From Brachyhypopomus gauderio (lineage: Eukaryota > Chordata > Actinopteri > Gymnotiformes > Hypopomidae), in the NCBI RefSeq assembly GCF_052324685.1, contig NC_135222.1, positions 2,989,760 to 3,053,759 on the forward strand: a stretch of 64,000 bases of DNA, written 5' to 3'. A program made the position numbers and the translations under genes. Every line of letters begins with the position of its first letter. Position 1 is the stretch's first letter. Below, in pieces: positions 32,641-57,592 of this stretch. The notes below the pieces were generated by a model. That model saw nothing but the letters and a program-made list of their open reading frames with translations. It made no database searches and had not been told where the DNA came from.

Positions 32641-35600
32641 AAAAATCGTTTACGTCCTCAATACGTTTGTTTTTAGGTGCATTAATCGCGTTTTGGTTGG
32701 ATTATTGGTTATTTGAGTTATTGGCTGGGTAGACGGGTTAAAATACGGCGTAGTGGAGCAGCTCGAACCCTGCGAGGCGTCTAGTGAGACAACAGGGCGA
32801 TGAAACTCCTGCTTCCCCTCATCTACACTCCAGTTTACCAACATAGCTTACTAGTTCACCATCGGGATACTGCTTTTCATTTAATTATGCTGACTAGTGG
32901 ATCTCGCCTTCACAATACCAGTTGGCCTGAATGTATATGTATTTTTTACGTGTTACTACCTACAGGTCTGTATCCAACTACCTGTAATCACAAAATTGGC
33001 AATATGATTCACGAGGGTGTGTAAGGTTGATCATTATGAATTTGGTGTGTTGATCACGTTTTAAACACCGTTATCATGGTGTTAATGGACCTGCCGCGGC
33101 GTGCGGGGAGTTAAGGCGGAACAGACCAGTTTGCTGGGCTCGTCCGTCTGTGTTGTGGGCGACTGAACGTTTCTTTGAAAATACCTTGCGTAACAGGCGA
33201 CGCAATTCTCCTGTTATTTCACGTTTGATCAAACTGAGGTATTAAAGAAGTGGTGACGAAACATTTCACTGTTTGAAGTTTATTATACTTTTTATACGTT
33301 TCCAGTTGTGCAATTCTATAAATGCACAAACAATCTGCCAATGTACACACACACACACACACACACTTTCCATGGGGGATATCATACTGCACTTTGTTTT
33401 GCTGCCCAGTATCGGCTGAACGAATGTCAGTTCCTGTTAATCCACACCTAATCAGCTTCAGGCATGCATTTAGAAACGCAATGCTGAGCACAGCAGGGAT
33501 GGATTTGTTCTATTCCAGACAGCTTAGGTAAACTTGCACACAAGCCAACAATGCACTTAAATGGCACGTAGCTTTGTTTTGGTGTACACTATTGGTAACT
33601 TTTACGTTTGTCTCTTTGTAGCCTTTTTTTGCGTGACCAGCAACAGTTAGTTAGTTAGTTTTTTTTTTTTTTTTTTTTTTTTGTCCCCATTTCTGTCCCC
33701 AAAATGTGTGGCATATGTTCCTGGGGAATACCCTGGAAGGCAATGGCACCAGCCCCAGCTCTGACTTGAGCTGTAGCAGCTCTACTTCAGAATTAAAATT
33801 AGATTTTCTCTAGAGCCTTCTGTCATCTGCTCAGTACAGTTTAGGAAATTAGGTTAGCAAGAGCATGCAGGTATTTGTCCACAGTTGAATAAGCGTTTAT
33901 ATATTTTGTCAGTCTGACAATTGCCTACTGACTGCCATTTTGCTTTCAGAATGGGAGAAAATGCTCGCGGAACATTCCTCATTATATGCTTGGGTTGTGC
34001 TTTATGCCTGAGTAATAGCGAACCTTCACAAATGCCACATAAGCCAGTTTTATACAGTGCGTCTGAGAAACTGGTGTCAATATGTATTTGGATTAGAGTC
34101 TTATAGCTTTGCAGTCTTATTTATGATTTCTCTTGTCGTTGTATGTATGGTGGTAGTAGCTGTTAGGCTGACTAAACAATTCCCCTCCGTACTCACTCTT
34201 TAAAATGTTTTTTACATGTGCAGATTCTTTGTCATGTCCCTCATTCTTATTTGATTGGATTTGTTTACAGGACTAATGTTTGTACTGGTTTGTCAGTCTT
34301 AAATTAGCTTTGAAACAGAAGAGGGCAAGCTTTGTCTTGTTCAGGTCTACTGAGTAAATGTAGACTTTGATCCTTGAATGAAACTTTGTCAGCCCGTAGA
34401 ACTCATTAGCATATTTATTTTAACCATTGTAGTATAAAATTTGTGTGTAGTTAATACATAATTTGCACTTTGATCCAAAAACCTTTCCTTTTCAACATGA
34501 TGGCAAGTTTTAGTCAAGCATCAGATTCAGTTAATGTTGAGAAGGTGACCTTTTGTGACGACCCAATGGATGCCGCATGTGCCAATTTAAAGGGCAAGTG
34601 ATATTTACAGCAACGGTCGTGCGAGCTTGTTCTGATGGTACTTGTTGGAATGCTCTTCGTATGATCATACATGGTGCTCATATAACCCAGGTTTCATCTG
34701 AGAGATGAAAGTTAGGGTGTGCTCCCATGACTTGTTTTCGGACAATGTACGGTAGCTTTTTGTTTTAAGAAAAACGCACCCTCCTGAGATCTAAGGGTTC
34801 TCTGCATTGATGTTAAAGATTCTTTGACGTTAAAGGTTATTTATTTATCAGATGTGTTACTCCTGCCTATTCTATTCTAGTCTGTTGTTTTGAAAGTAGA
34901 AATCCATTGTACTTTCTCTGTGGGGGTTAGCTTGACCTCACCTCTTGAGCACAGATGAAAGATCATTCTCAAATTTATTTTAACCTCTACAGTTACACGA
35001 GTCTAAAATAAAATAAACTTGACTACTACTTCAGGGTGTTATTACAAATACTATGTTACATTACATTTGAAATTAGTAATTTACTTTGGTCACACATTTT
35101 TCTCATCCGTCCAAGGCATGTTTAGCTAAATCTTGATCAATACATTTGCTTTGTTGTCTAGGGTTAACTGCATGCATATGCTGCTCTCGTGACTTCAGCA
35201 CAAGATTCTGCTTTTCTTTAATAATGGATTTAAGTTGCATCTTGTATTTATTTCTCCATTCTAACATTCTTATTTCTTCTTTCTTCCATTCTTTTCTTCT
35301 TGCCACTACCTTTTTCATATCATCTCAACAAATGCTGTTTTTTTTTTTGTTTTTTTTTTAAATCCTAAAACAAACCAAATGCCCGGTCTCTAATCCTTTG
35401 CGGACACTTGTTCAGCTAGCTTCATAAAGTCCCCCATGTCTCAGATGAAAATGGTGGATGGCAGTGCGGAGTTGCACTGCGAGGTCATAGGTCACCCCAT
35501 TCCCGAGGTGCAGTGGTGGTTTGTAGAGGGCGAGGAGCTGGTTGAGATGGCGTCCCAGCTCTATGACGGGGCGCGGGAGGAGCGCGTCCACATCAACACC

Positions 35601-36883
35601 ACGTACGTCCACCATGCCGCCAGCAGCCTTGTGCTCCACAACCTCACGCTCAACGACACGGGCGTTTACGAGTGCCGCGCCTCCAACGACCCCGACCGCA
35701 ATAACCTGAGGACGCCGCCCAGAGTCAAGTGGATCCGCTCGCAAGCGAACGTAATTGTGTTCGAACGTGAGTGGTGAAATGTAGAAAAGAGGCCAGCGCT
35801 GTCCTTTTTGTTAGAGGATCCAGACCCCTTAGATCCACTTAGATCCACTTAGATCCACACACTGTCTATGCTCTCCCAATCCCGTCTGGTCCTTATTTGC
35901 ACAGGCGGACAAACATAGTCCACAGTCCTTCTCCTCTAGCTGTGTGTGAGCCCTCAAACCGATCCCTCTTGCCAAGTCTTGACTTTTATTTTTGCTATTG
36001 TTTTCAGCGTTTAGTTTCCAACATCAGTATGTGACGTCCTTTAAAAATAATGAATCTAGTCTGCTGATGTTAAGACAATGTGGTAACATTGTCTGCTAGT
36101 GTTTTTGCTCAGTATTAACTGACTCGTGTTTCTGAAATGGGAGTCTGATGACATTAGGTGGACATTCCTTGAGTCAATGCTCCTCCTGTACTGGACTGTG
36201 CTGCGCTGTTTGTGCATGGACGTCTTTCCCCATTTTGTCTCTCGTCTCTGCTTGCAATCCCTTTGAACTGTAATAATCCTGTAAATAACAACTGCACTGT
36301 GGCTTCTGCAATTTGGCTATTAGCTGTGTTTTTATCAAACACTGCTTGGCTGACGTCCCAGATAATGGTACAGTGTGGTGGTGGGTTTTGTTTTTTCTTA
36401 TGTGAAATATTAAGTCTGTATTTGAGTGAGAGTATAAGGGTTTTATGTTTCTTTGACTGGTTGGTTTTGAAGGGCTGAAGCCAAACTAATGGATGGTTAT
36501 CTTATTAAATAAAGTGGAGAAACAATCAAACTAAAAATAAAATGTAATAGATATAAATGTATATATAGATGATTTTGTGCATGAAAAGGTGCAAGAGGTG
36601 TGTTTTTTGTTGACTGACCAAATCGTATTCCCACTAGCAAGTCAGATGTCCCATATAACCACAGACTAGTGTGTAATTGTTGTTGTTGTCCATCCTACAG
36701 TGGCTAAGATTCAGGCAGACCCATCGTCGGTCATCAACCAGACCTCTGCTTTGCTTAGCTGCAACCTTACCGGTGTCCCTCCAGTTAAGGGCAGTTACTG
36801 GAGCAGAAACGGAAAGCTGCTCGAAAAATCCAAATCAGACGCCATTTCTGACTACACCAGTTACCAGTACGTCTCACTCCAAA

Positions 36884-36925
<42 letters not shown>

Positions 36926-39531
36926 TGCGAGGGAGGCAGTGCACTGATGTGCCGTTTTGCCTGTAGGCCTAGTGAGGGTGACTGGCAGGGCTAAGCGCCT
37001 CACCCGCCCCACCCTCTCACCTAAATTCCCCGTTGGAGATCATACGATCATGCAATCTGTCAGTATTGTTCCAGCTGGAAGCTGTTTGTTTATGCCCCGG
37101 CCCTCCACCTGAGAAAACGTGTGTTTTGAATTAATCTAAATGTGTTGATGTTCTAGGCCATGACGGGGTGACTCTGCTCTTGGAGCAGGGCATCATGGGA
37201 TTTGTAGTCCTCACTTCTTCTTTTCCCCTCTCCCCAGCATTCCCAAGATTGATTCCCACTCTGCTGGATTGTACACCTGTGTGTTCATGACTAACCCAGA
37301 AGTCGAAGAGAACATTGAAGTGAAGAGTAAGAGTGAAGAGTAACATTCAACCTTGTTTCTGCTGTCTGTCTTGTGCAGAGCAGCATGGGCTTTATTGCTA
37401 ATCAGGAAACGTTAAATATTGAGTATTAAATAAGTGCTTACTACAAGAAACCACCATAACCATTCAGTAATGCGTTCTGTTCTCCTCAGTGGCGCCTCAT
37501 GTTTCTGCCTACAAGCATTCTGAGAACAGTAACGAGAACGACAAGGCCTCGCTGGTGTGTGTAAGCCACAGCTACCCATTACCAACCGACTGGAAATGGT
37601 ACAAGCTTGGTGACGTCAAGACGGTACGGGTACAATATGCACCGTTCACAGAGTAGCTGCACGTCGCTATGAAAGAATCGCTTTGTTCTTGCACATTTAG
37701 CACCGTTACAGATGGTCATCGCCAACATTTTAAAGGAACAGGTGACCAATAAATGTCTTAATCGCCAACAGGCCATCGTTAATGGCACTAAGAACTACAT
37801 GATCAGGAGCACGGACAACAGTTCCACGCTGTACATCGAGAACCTGGACATCAACGCCGACATGGGCGATTACGAGTGCGCAGGGGAGAATGAGCTGGGA
37901 AGGCACGCCGACAAGATCCACCTCCGCGTTCGCAGCCGCCTGGCCGCCCTGTGGCCCTTCCTCGGCATCGTGGCCGAGGTCATCATCCTCGTCACCATCA
38001 TCTTCATCTATGAGAAGAGGAGAAAGCCCGATGAGGTTAACGACGGTAAGTGCCGAGGCCAGTTCATCCAGCAGTGTTTGTTTGCAACACACTCAATGTA
38101 CACACGGTCAGTTTTTTATATTTATTTTTTAAATATATATATATATTATTTTCACCTTCTTTTAAGGACAATTTTAAGGATTTTCTTTTAATATACATTT
38201 TCTTTTTTTTCTATTATTTTAATTTGATTATTTTACAGTATTTGCATTCTTGTTTGTAGTGCCTTAGTCAGGTCTGTTTTTTATTATTTATGTTGTTTAC
38301 TCCTCTGGTCGCTGCTGCGTTTACGTTGTGGTAAGTGCTCAAAACTGCATGTTGGGTTGGAGTGGTTTTACTCAGGCTAGGAACATGGAGCAAACCTTTG
38401 GCGTTGACACACGCTTCTTGCATCGAGTTAGCCGCTCCCAAACACGTTGAAAAATGAACAGCTCTTTCACTGGTCCGGGGGGGGGGGGGGGGGGGGGGGG
38501 GCACTGTTTCCACCAATAAAAATAGAAGTGGGGGGTGGATACTGATTTGTGATTTGCTACATGGCCAGTGAAAAGGTTGATTTAAGTCTGACCTGAGCCA
38601 GGCCAGATTTGGTTTTTTTTTTTTTTTTTTTTTTCCATTTTATTTTTCTATAATTTTTTGTTTATTGAAGCCAGTCCAGATATGTGGTCAAATAACCAAG
38701 ATATTTGAGTGTATTTGGGATGTTTAGTGGCCCCATTTTGCATGCTCTCTGCATCATATCGTCATTGCATGATGTACTGCAGCTCAGATGGACAGTGAAG
38801 TCCTTCACACCGTTCAGGGACAGAATGCAAGACAGGCGGGTGGGGGACGGGAACTGGGAGGACGGGGGGGGGGGGGGGGGGGTCAGCCACGCAGGAGCAC
38901 CCTCTTCAGGTCTCACGTGGGCCACTTGTGTGAATATGAGGGTGTATTTTTGATATATTCGCTGCATGGAAAACTTACACTGGGTAAAACTTTCATATGT
39001 GATCGAACATGTCGCATGGTAATCTAACAGCATTATTTTTGCATGGACCGTTATTGAGTGTTTAGATTATGCCTCAAGAGTCCTGATGGGTGTAGTTATT
39101 CTACTTGGTTGGTGGTCATTTCTTGAAGAAGCGATCGAGTTTAGCCATGGTGGTGTTAAATACACCTTGTATAAATTTTTCAAGTGATTACCAAATGCTT
39201 TTATGCAGAGCTTGGTCAGATGATATACTCATGTACTTTAACTTGGCTTTTGAAGTGAAATAAGAATTCTTCCAAACCTACAAAATTAATGTTATTTTCC
39301 ATGTTTTTGATACGTTTTCTGATTTCTAGATGATGACTCAGGATCTGCACCACTGTAAGTGATTAATTTCACATTATTGCCATGTTGTGGTCTTGAGTAG
39401 TTTGTTCTAGAATCGTGCAGCAGGCATGTTGGTGGGTTTGAGTGAAATCCAAACTACTGATGTCTTTCAGGAAGAGCAATGCAGCTACAAACCACAAAGA
39501 CAAGAACGTGCGACAAAGGAACTCCAACTAA
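32192..39531 (+). CDS. bsg: Basigin (CD147), complete spliced gene, long Ig0-containing form
   Basis: Single-pass plasma-membrane glycoprotein of the immunoglobulin superfamily, known as chaperone for monocarboxylate transporters; the long form is the photoreceptor isoform. Coding exons: 32192-32267, 35416-35766, 36701-36866, 37238-37326, 37490-37623, 37772-38045, 39330-39354, 39471-39531; 1176 nt, 391 aa, with consistent phases. Domains: signal about 1-25; Ig0 26-142 with Cys47 and Cys112 and ASNDPDRN; Ig1 about 143-227 (LLSCNLTG, LYTCVF); Ig2 about 228-325 (SLVCVSHSYP, DYECAG); transmembrane about 329-352 (LAALWPFLGIVAEV) with the family's unusual Pro and Glu inside the membrane; basic YEKRRKP; acidic linker; C-terminus NVRQRNSN. 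Several NxS/T sequons are present. A second in-frame ATG at 32204 would give 387 aa and is closer to the leader. Skipping the 351-bp Ig0 exon keeps frame, giving 274 aa. Confidence 0.96.
33346..33367. repeat. (CA)n microsatellite in bsg intron 1
   Basis: About 11 uninterrupted CA units. Confidence 0.9.
35416..35766 (+). CDS. bsg: bsg coding exon 2 (Ig0 domain, isoform-specific)
   Basis: 351 bases, phase 1 at both ends, encoding one whole Ig domain: HCEVIGHPIPEVQWWF, SQLYDGAR, RVHINTTY, HAASS and YECRASNDPDRN, then PPRVKWIRSQA. This is the membrane-distal Ig0 domain of basigin-2. In mammals it is included mainly in retina and is the part that binds rod-derived cone viability factor. The symmetric phase lets splicing include or skip it cleanly. 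The acceptor is TTGTTCAG, and the donor GAAC|GTGAGT. Confidence 0.95.
36701..36866 (+). CDS. bsg: bsg coding exon 3 (first half of Ig1)
   Basis: 166 bases, entering in phase 1 and leaving in phase 2. It encodes LAKIQADPSSVINQTSALL, SCNLTGVPPVKGSYW and the strand up to SDYTSY. The acceptor is CATCCTACAG and the donor CCA|GTACGT. A (CA)n microsatellite begins about 24 bases downstream of the donor. Confidence 0.9.
36890..36922. repeat. (CA)n microsatellite in bsg intron 3
   Basis: About 16 CA units starting 24 bases after the exon 3 donor. CA-rich elements close to a 5' splice site can bind hnRNP L, so an effect on splicing is possible but not shown. Confidence 0.93.
37238..37326 (+). CDS. bsg: bsg coding exon 4 (second half of Ig1)
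   Basis: 89 bases encoding HIPKIDSHSAGLYTCVF and MTNPEVEENIEVK, completing Ig1 with its second cysteine. The acceptor follows a strong pyrimidine tract (TCTCCCCAG), and the donor is AAGA|GTAAGA. Phase 2 in, phase 1 out. Confidence 0.9.
37490..37623 (+). CDS. bsg: bsg coding exon 5 (first half of Ig2)
   Basis: 134 bases encoding MAPHVSAYKHSEN, KASLVCVSHSYPLP and TDWKWYKLGDVKT, with the first cysteine and core Trp of Ig2. The acceptor is TCTCCTCAG. The donor is placed at ACG|GTACGG, which gives phase 0 and joins AIVNGTKN of the next exon. Confidence 0.88.
37772..38045 (+). CDS. bsg: bsg coding exon 6 (Ig2 end, transmembrane helix, juxtamembrane)
   Basis: 274 bases. It encodes AIVNGTKN, LYIENLDIN, GDYECAG, IHLRVRSR, then the transmembrane segment LAALWPFLGIVAEVIILV, and YEKRRKPDEV. 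The membrane helix with an internal Glu is a basigin hallmark. The acceptor is CGCCAACAG and the donor ACG|GTAAGT, leaving phase 1. Confidence 0.95.
38477..38501 (+). repeat. Poly(G) tract 1 in bsg intron 6
   Basis: 25 uninterrupted G on the sense strand, about 430 bases after the exon 6 donor. Confidence 0.93.
38864..38882 (+). repeat. Poly(G) tract 2 in bsg intron 6
   Basis: 19 uninterrupted G on the sense strand, 362 bases downstream of the first tract, flanked by other G-rich sequence (GGCGGGTGGGGGACGGG). Confidence 0.93.
39330..39354 (+). CDS. bsg: bsg coding micro-exon 7 (acidic linker)
   Basis: A 25-base exon between GATTTCTAG and the donor CT|GTAAGT. In phase it encodes DDDSGSAPL, an acidic linker found in the basigin cytoplasmic tail. 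It is far too short for ORF detection and was placed by phase and family resemblance. Confidence 0.87.
39471..39531 (+). CDS. bsg: bsg coding exon 8 (C-terminus and stop)
   Basis: Encodes KSNAATNHKDKNVRQRNSN and TAA after the acceptor GTCTTTCAG. The end NVRQRNS matches the basigin family closely. The exon appears to continue to a donor at 39544|39545, 13 bases past the stop. Confidence 0.92.
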
Positions 39532-40955
39532 GGGAGGGGAACGGGTGAGTCTTCAAAGAGAAAAGCGCACTCTGTTCTCAGAAGGCCTCTCTTCTCTCGT
39601 GTTCCAGTTCATCAAAACGTTTCCTGACTTGTGATTTTCTTTTGAACTCCACCTTTAGGCATCCTGATGACTACTGATCAAGATCCAAGAAAAAGCGCAG
39701 CGTTGCCGTCTAGCACGTTATTTAGTGCACCTGCAATTTCTGAATAACTTTTTTGCTCGAGTGTAAGTGTCTTGAAGTATTAATTGGTCTTCTCCAAATG
39801 TTCCCCTCTGCATTGTGCTGCCAGCAAAAATGTTTTAAAAAGTGGGTTTTGGTTGGGGGTGCATGATTGTGTTATTGATGTAGAAGTGTTTTAGTGAAAC
39901 CATTATTATGTGGGAATGAACAATTGGTGCTTCTGGTTTTTGCTTCCTCCACGGCCCCCCCGTTACTCCAGCCTGGCTACTAAACTGTAACGGTCAGTTT
40001 TATTGCCCGGTTTCTAGTCTGGAACCACTGAGCTTTAGTGAGGATGATGCTTCACCTCACACATTTTAGCGAAGGCAGTTTGAACAGTGTTTACCAACAA
40101 CTTTGTTCCCAAGCTGGAGTAAGTAAATCTATTCTAAAATATTCAAAAGCCTGTATAATCTGTTCACTGTGTGACTGCATGCGATTGGCTGAAGCTCCAT
40201 TTCTCAGTATTCTCAATGTGTGCATCTGCTGCAGCAATCTATTCAGATGAATGATTATATTCCTCCTCGGTAGTCTGACTCCTAATGACATTAGTTTACT
40301 TGTTCACTTTGGCAGTTTATTTCTGTAAGCCTTAATGTTAATCTTCGTCGCTATGCTTCATTTTAGTTGTAGAAAAATTTAATTATTAATGCAGCACGCA
40401 CACTCAAGCACATGTCATTTTGCGGCCAATTAAATTGCACTCTTTAAATTAAGATTTTAAAATGCCAATTTTGTTATGCTTACCGTTTTTGTCTAATTTT
40501 TGGGCACAGTCTTGTCCTAGACTAAGGTTTTGTCTAAGACTAGGCTTAGATCAAGTGATTTGTTCATGTGGCTGTTCTGGTGAAATGCTTTTAAGTAGGG
40601 AGTAATATTGGCTGTTTTAGAATTTACAAATACAGTTGATGAAAGGCTATTTAAGAGGACCAAGTATGAGACGTTTGTGCCATTTGCTACTTGGACACAA
40701 TCAAAATTGCCTGAATGTTAGACTCAAATTAAGTAAAGGTGATGTATAGTGGAGGTTTGTTTTGCATAGTAACCTTTCAGAAGCCATACTTTACATGACG
40801 CTGTTTAGCATAGTGACGGTGTGTGCCATTTATTAAAGAGGCATGTTACATTAAACCTTGTTAGAATTGTATAAATTATTTTCCTTATAAACATGAAATC
40901 AAACACTGTTACCTACTGACTTGCACACTCTGAATAAAGTTATTTGATTGGTTTT
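39532..40955 (+). other. bsg: bsg 3'UTR, split by a short intron
   Basis: After the stop, ACGG|GTGAGT at 39545 and CCACCTTTAG ending at 39658 define a likely 114-bp intron within the 3'UTR. The last exon then runs through AT-rich sequence to AATAAA at 40933-40938. Cleavage would be expected some 10-25 bases later. The intron is inferred from splice consensus only. Confidence 0.6.
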
Positions 40956-43091
40956 AACATCAGGTTGGCTTGCTGTCAGTTGTTTGGTTTTTAAGACATT
41001 GTAGCTGGGTTGACTATGTATGGGGTTGGTGTGCTGGTCAGATGGGTAACACTGATCACGTTCTGCCTGTAATACTGGTGTTACCCCTGACAGCCTTCAT
41101 TTCTAACAACTTGCTACAAGGACAAAGTAATAAATGGTGTAGTTTGGTGTTGAAGCGTTTACTGATTAAGTTGATGGGAAATGTGTGGGTAAATTCCAAA
41201 CCATGATGGACTTTTTTTTTCCCCTCCTGGGTAGAATCCCCTGCCCTTATGTTCATTTGCAATTACTTTAACACTCATTTACATACCAGAACATGTTGCC
41301 CTCATGCAGTTTATTTAAAGGTTTTTCTCCAACCTACATTTAACATGTTAGCCCACTTGTTAGACTCTGCCACACCCACAGGAAAAGACTGCGACCTCGT
41401 ACAAGTTAAACAGGAAAGCAGAGAGCCAGCAGCAGGAACCCAAATGGCCAGAACAACTGTCCTAAATCTGGCGAGATGGTGCCCTCATCCTGAATACAGC
41501 GGCACCATTTAAGTTCATAGATGTAGATCTGTGGTACAGGTACGTACCTGTAACTGCTGAAACGGAACATGTTGGTGTAATTCTGTTGCCACGTTCTTCA
41601 TAGAGTAGATTAGTTTCCAGTAGGGATGGACTGTCCAGGGTGAAGTGGGATCCTGTATTTGGGTTAAGCTGCTGCACTCTAATCCAGGGGTGGGGGTGGT
41701 AACATTTACCCCCTACACTAAGAGTTAAATGGGTCTTGTGTTCATCTGCACAAAAGTGCAGTCGTTTTCTGTGTGCATAAGGGAGGGCGTTAGAAATGGG
41801 TTAGAATGTGGATTGTAGGCCAGCCTTAGGTTACGAGAGGGGAAACATCTCAGTGACACCTGATTTTCTTCATTTTCCTTTTGCTTCTGCTATGGAACAA
41901 TGATGATACAAACATACGTGTGTGCTGTATCTCCAAACATGCAAAAATAAAATGTTCTAAAAACAAAAGAATATTTCAGACAGGATGTGACCTTCCCAAT
42001 CAGTCTTGGCATGTGAAAATAAAAGATCTTGGAAGGAGAAAAAACAAAACGGTGGTTCAGTTCAGCATCAACATGCTTGTTTACATTAACAGCGACCTCT
42101 AGGGGTTGCAAGTGTTGAGGTAATGAGTGTCGTTTCAGCCCTGGCACGTTACAGTAGCTTGTGTGCCATCCTTCGAGTTACTTTGCTAAAACTGTTTTGT
42201 TCTTATTTGTGACGCCGTTGTGTTCAGATTAAATGTATTTACAAACGTGGGATTATGTGTAACGACAACATAAATGCCTATTTCATAAGGTCACATGTGA
42301 ATGGAGAGTTTAGTGCTTTCGATGCCTAAACGCAAAGCGAATCTTTTATCGTATGCAGTTCACCTACGTTCACTGACACGTATTATGCCTACATTACATG
42401 TGTTACAGTTATGCATATGTTTATGTATACACTTTCAGACTATAGCCAATCTGTTGCCCTGCACAGCCGTCATCACCATTTGATGCTGGTGGACACAGGA
42501 CAACGCATTACAGGGTGTCCTAGTTACTCAACGCAGCAGTCCACATGCTAAAATATTCAACCAGAAACGTTCGTGTTGTTTGAAAAATGTTTGAAATACA
42601 TTTGTCATAAAGCTGTGTGTATACGACAAATCCATCTCAAGTACCTAGAAATATTGTATACAGCCGATGTATAAACAACAGACCATTTATAAATAAGATC
42701 ATATCACATCGAGGTTATACAGGGGTTTTTTATGTCACATAAATGTAACAAGACGCGAAATATTTCTAAACGCTCTGACGAAATCAAACGTGTTCTACGT
42801 GTCGTCAAAAAGAGCGTTCGGCTGCGCGCGACCATCCTGCACGAGATGGCGCTCTTACACCACGCGTGTCTAATGGGCGGCGCAGCGGCGCCTCTCCGAG
42901 GGACAACCGTTCTTCGTCGTTTATGTACTGCTGGCCTGCTGGCCAATGTCAGATACGGGCATCCAGAACTTACTAGGGTCACGGCACTGTACAAAGCAAG
43001 CGAATTATGTTTAAAGGTACGTATGTATAAAATTCCAGGTGTGCTGCAGTTGACTGAGTAGTAAGAGATGTAGATGTTCAGATGTAGAGCC

Positions 43092-43152
<61 letters not shown>

Positions 43153-43153
43153 A
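43092..43153. repeat. (CTAT)n microsatellite
   Basis: About 15 uninterrupted CTAT units. Confidence 0.97.
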
Positions 43154-43199
43154 TATACACACACAAAGGTCAATCTTAGCCTCACCAAAATGTAACCCA

Positions 43200-43200
43200 T

Positions 43201-43231
<31 letters not shown>

Positions 43232-43275
43232 GCTGCTATCAATACTACTACTACTACTACTACTACTGCTATCAA

Positions 43276-43312
<37 letters not shown>

Positions 43313-43320
43313 GCTATCAA

Positions 43321-43354
<34 letters not shown>

Positions 43355-43362
43355 GCTATCAA

Positions 43363-43396
<34 letters not shown>

Positions 43397-43428
43397 GCTA
43401 TCAATACTACTACTACTACTGCTATCAA

Positions 43429-43474
<46 letters not shown>

Positions 43475-44080
43475 GCTATCAATACTACTACTACTACTGC
43501 TATCAATACTACTACTGCTACTACTACTACTACTACTGCTATCAATACTACTACTACTACTACTACTACTACTGCTATCAATACTACTACTACTACTACT
43601 ACTGCTATCAATACTACTACTACTACTGCTATCAATACTACTACTACTACTACTACTACTGCTATCAATACTACTACTACTACTACTACTGCTATCAATA
43701 CTACTACTACTACTACTACTACTATCAATACTACTACTACTACTATCAATACTACTACTACTACTGCTATCAATACTACTACTACTGCTACCACTACTAC
43801 TACTGCTATCAATACTACTACTACTACTACTACTACTACTGCTATCAATACTACTATTACTACTGCTATCAATACTACTACTACTACTACTACTGCTGCT
43901 ATCAATACTACTACTACTACTACTACTGCTGCTATCAATACTACTACTACTCATACTACTACTACTACTACTGCTGCTATCAATACTACTACTACTACTA
44001 CTACTGCTATCAATACTACTACTACTACTACTACTGCTATCAATACTACTACTACTACTACTCTACTACTATCACTAATA
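43200..44080. repeat. Compound (TAC)n array with periodic GCTATCAATACT spacers
   Basis: About 880 bp of TAC triplets broken about 27-28 times by the 12-mer-like spacer GCTATCAATACT. The spacing between spacers varies by whole triplets. It produces Leu-rich (+) and Ser- or Val-rich (-) spurious ORFs. It ends about 380 bp before the hcn2 start codon. Confidence 0.95.
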
Positions 44081-44189
44081 CTAATACAGTGACATAATGA
44101 CCTATTTATTCCACCTGCTCACTCTATTTCACTTATTTTTGTTTATTTATTTATTTGCTACAAAATAACTTCAAATGAAAGGAGACCAG

Positions 44190-44283
44190 TGTTACACGGA
44201 GCTGGGTTACACGGGGACTGTTACACGGAGCTGGGTTACACGGGGACTGTTACACGGAGCTGGGTTACACGGGGACTGTTACA
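44190..44283 (+). repeat. 29-bp triplicated repeat upstream of the hcn2 start
   Basis: Three units with core CGGAGCTGGGTTACACGGGG, starting at 44197, 44226 and 44255. As 29 is not a multiple of three, each unit shifts the frame. It lies 5' of the assigned hcn2 ATG and may be 5'UTR or promoter. Confidence 0.93.
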
Positions 44284-44458
44284 GGACGCGGGTGTGTACG
44301 GCTGCGCCTGCATCCATAGCAACGCGACTGGTGTGGTGTCTGGTGGTGCTGGTGACACTGGGAGGAACAGCAAGGACTGTGAGCTACAACCCACGTCTCC
44401 GCCTTCGCAGTCTGGCCGCCACAGCGTTCATCTCCGCGAGCGGAACGCAGTTACCGTC

Positions 44459-57592
<13,134 letters not shown>

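Larger units (their letters stand above)
40956..44188. other. Intergenic region between bsg and hcn2
   Basis: No gene recognised. AT-rich to about 42700, then a CpG-richer patch 42770-42960 that is open on both strands (109-aa and 96-aa frames with no known similarity), followed by tetra- and trinucleotide arrays. Confidence 0.5.

Noticed and set aside
42732..43061. 109-codon + strand ORF (and 96-codon minus ORF) in a CpG-richer patch
   Set aside because: Resembles no family I know, both strands are open over the same bases, and there is no splice or promoter context. Left as unassigned intergenic sequence.
43074..44078. 334-codon Leu-rich ORF and its Ser- and Val-rich counterparts on the minus strand
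   Set aside because: Wholly encoded by the CTAT and TAC microsatellites; homopolymer-like products, no conserved domain, no gene context.
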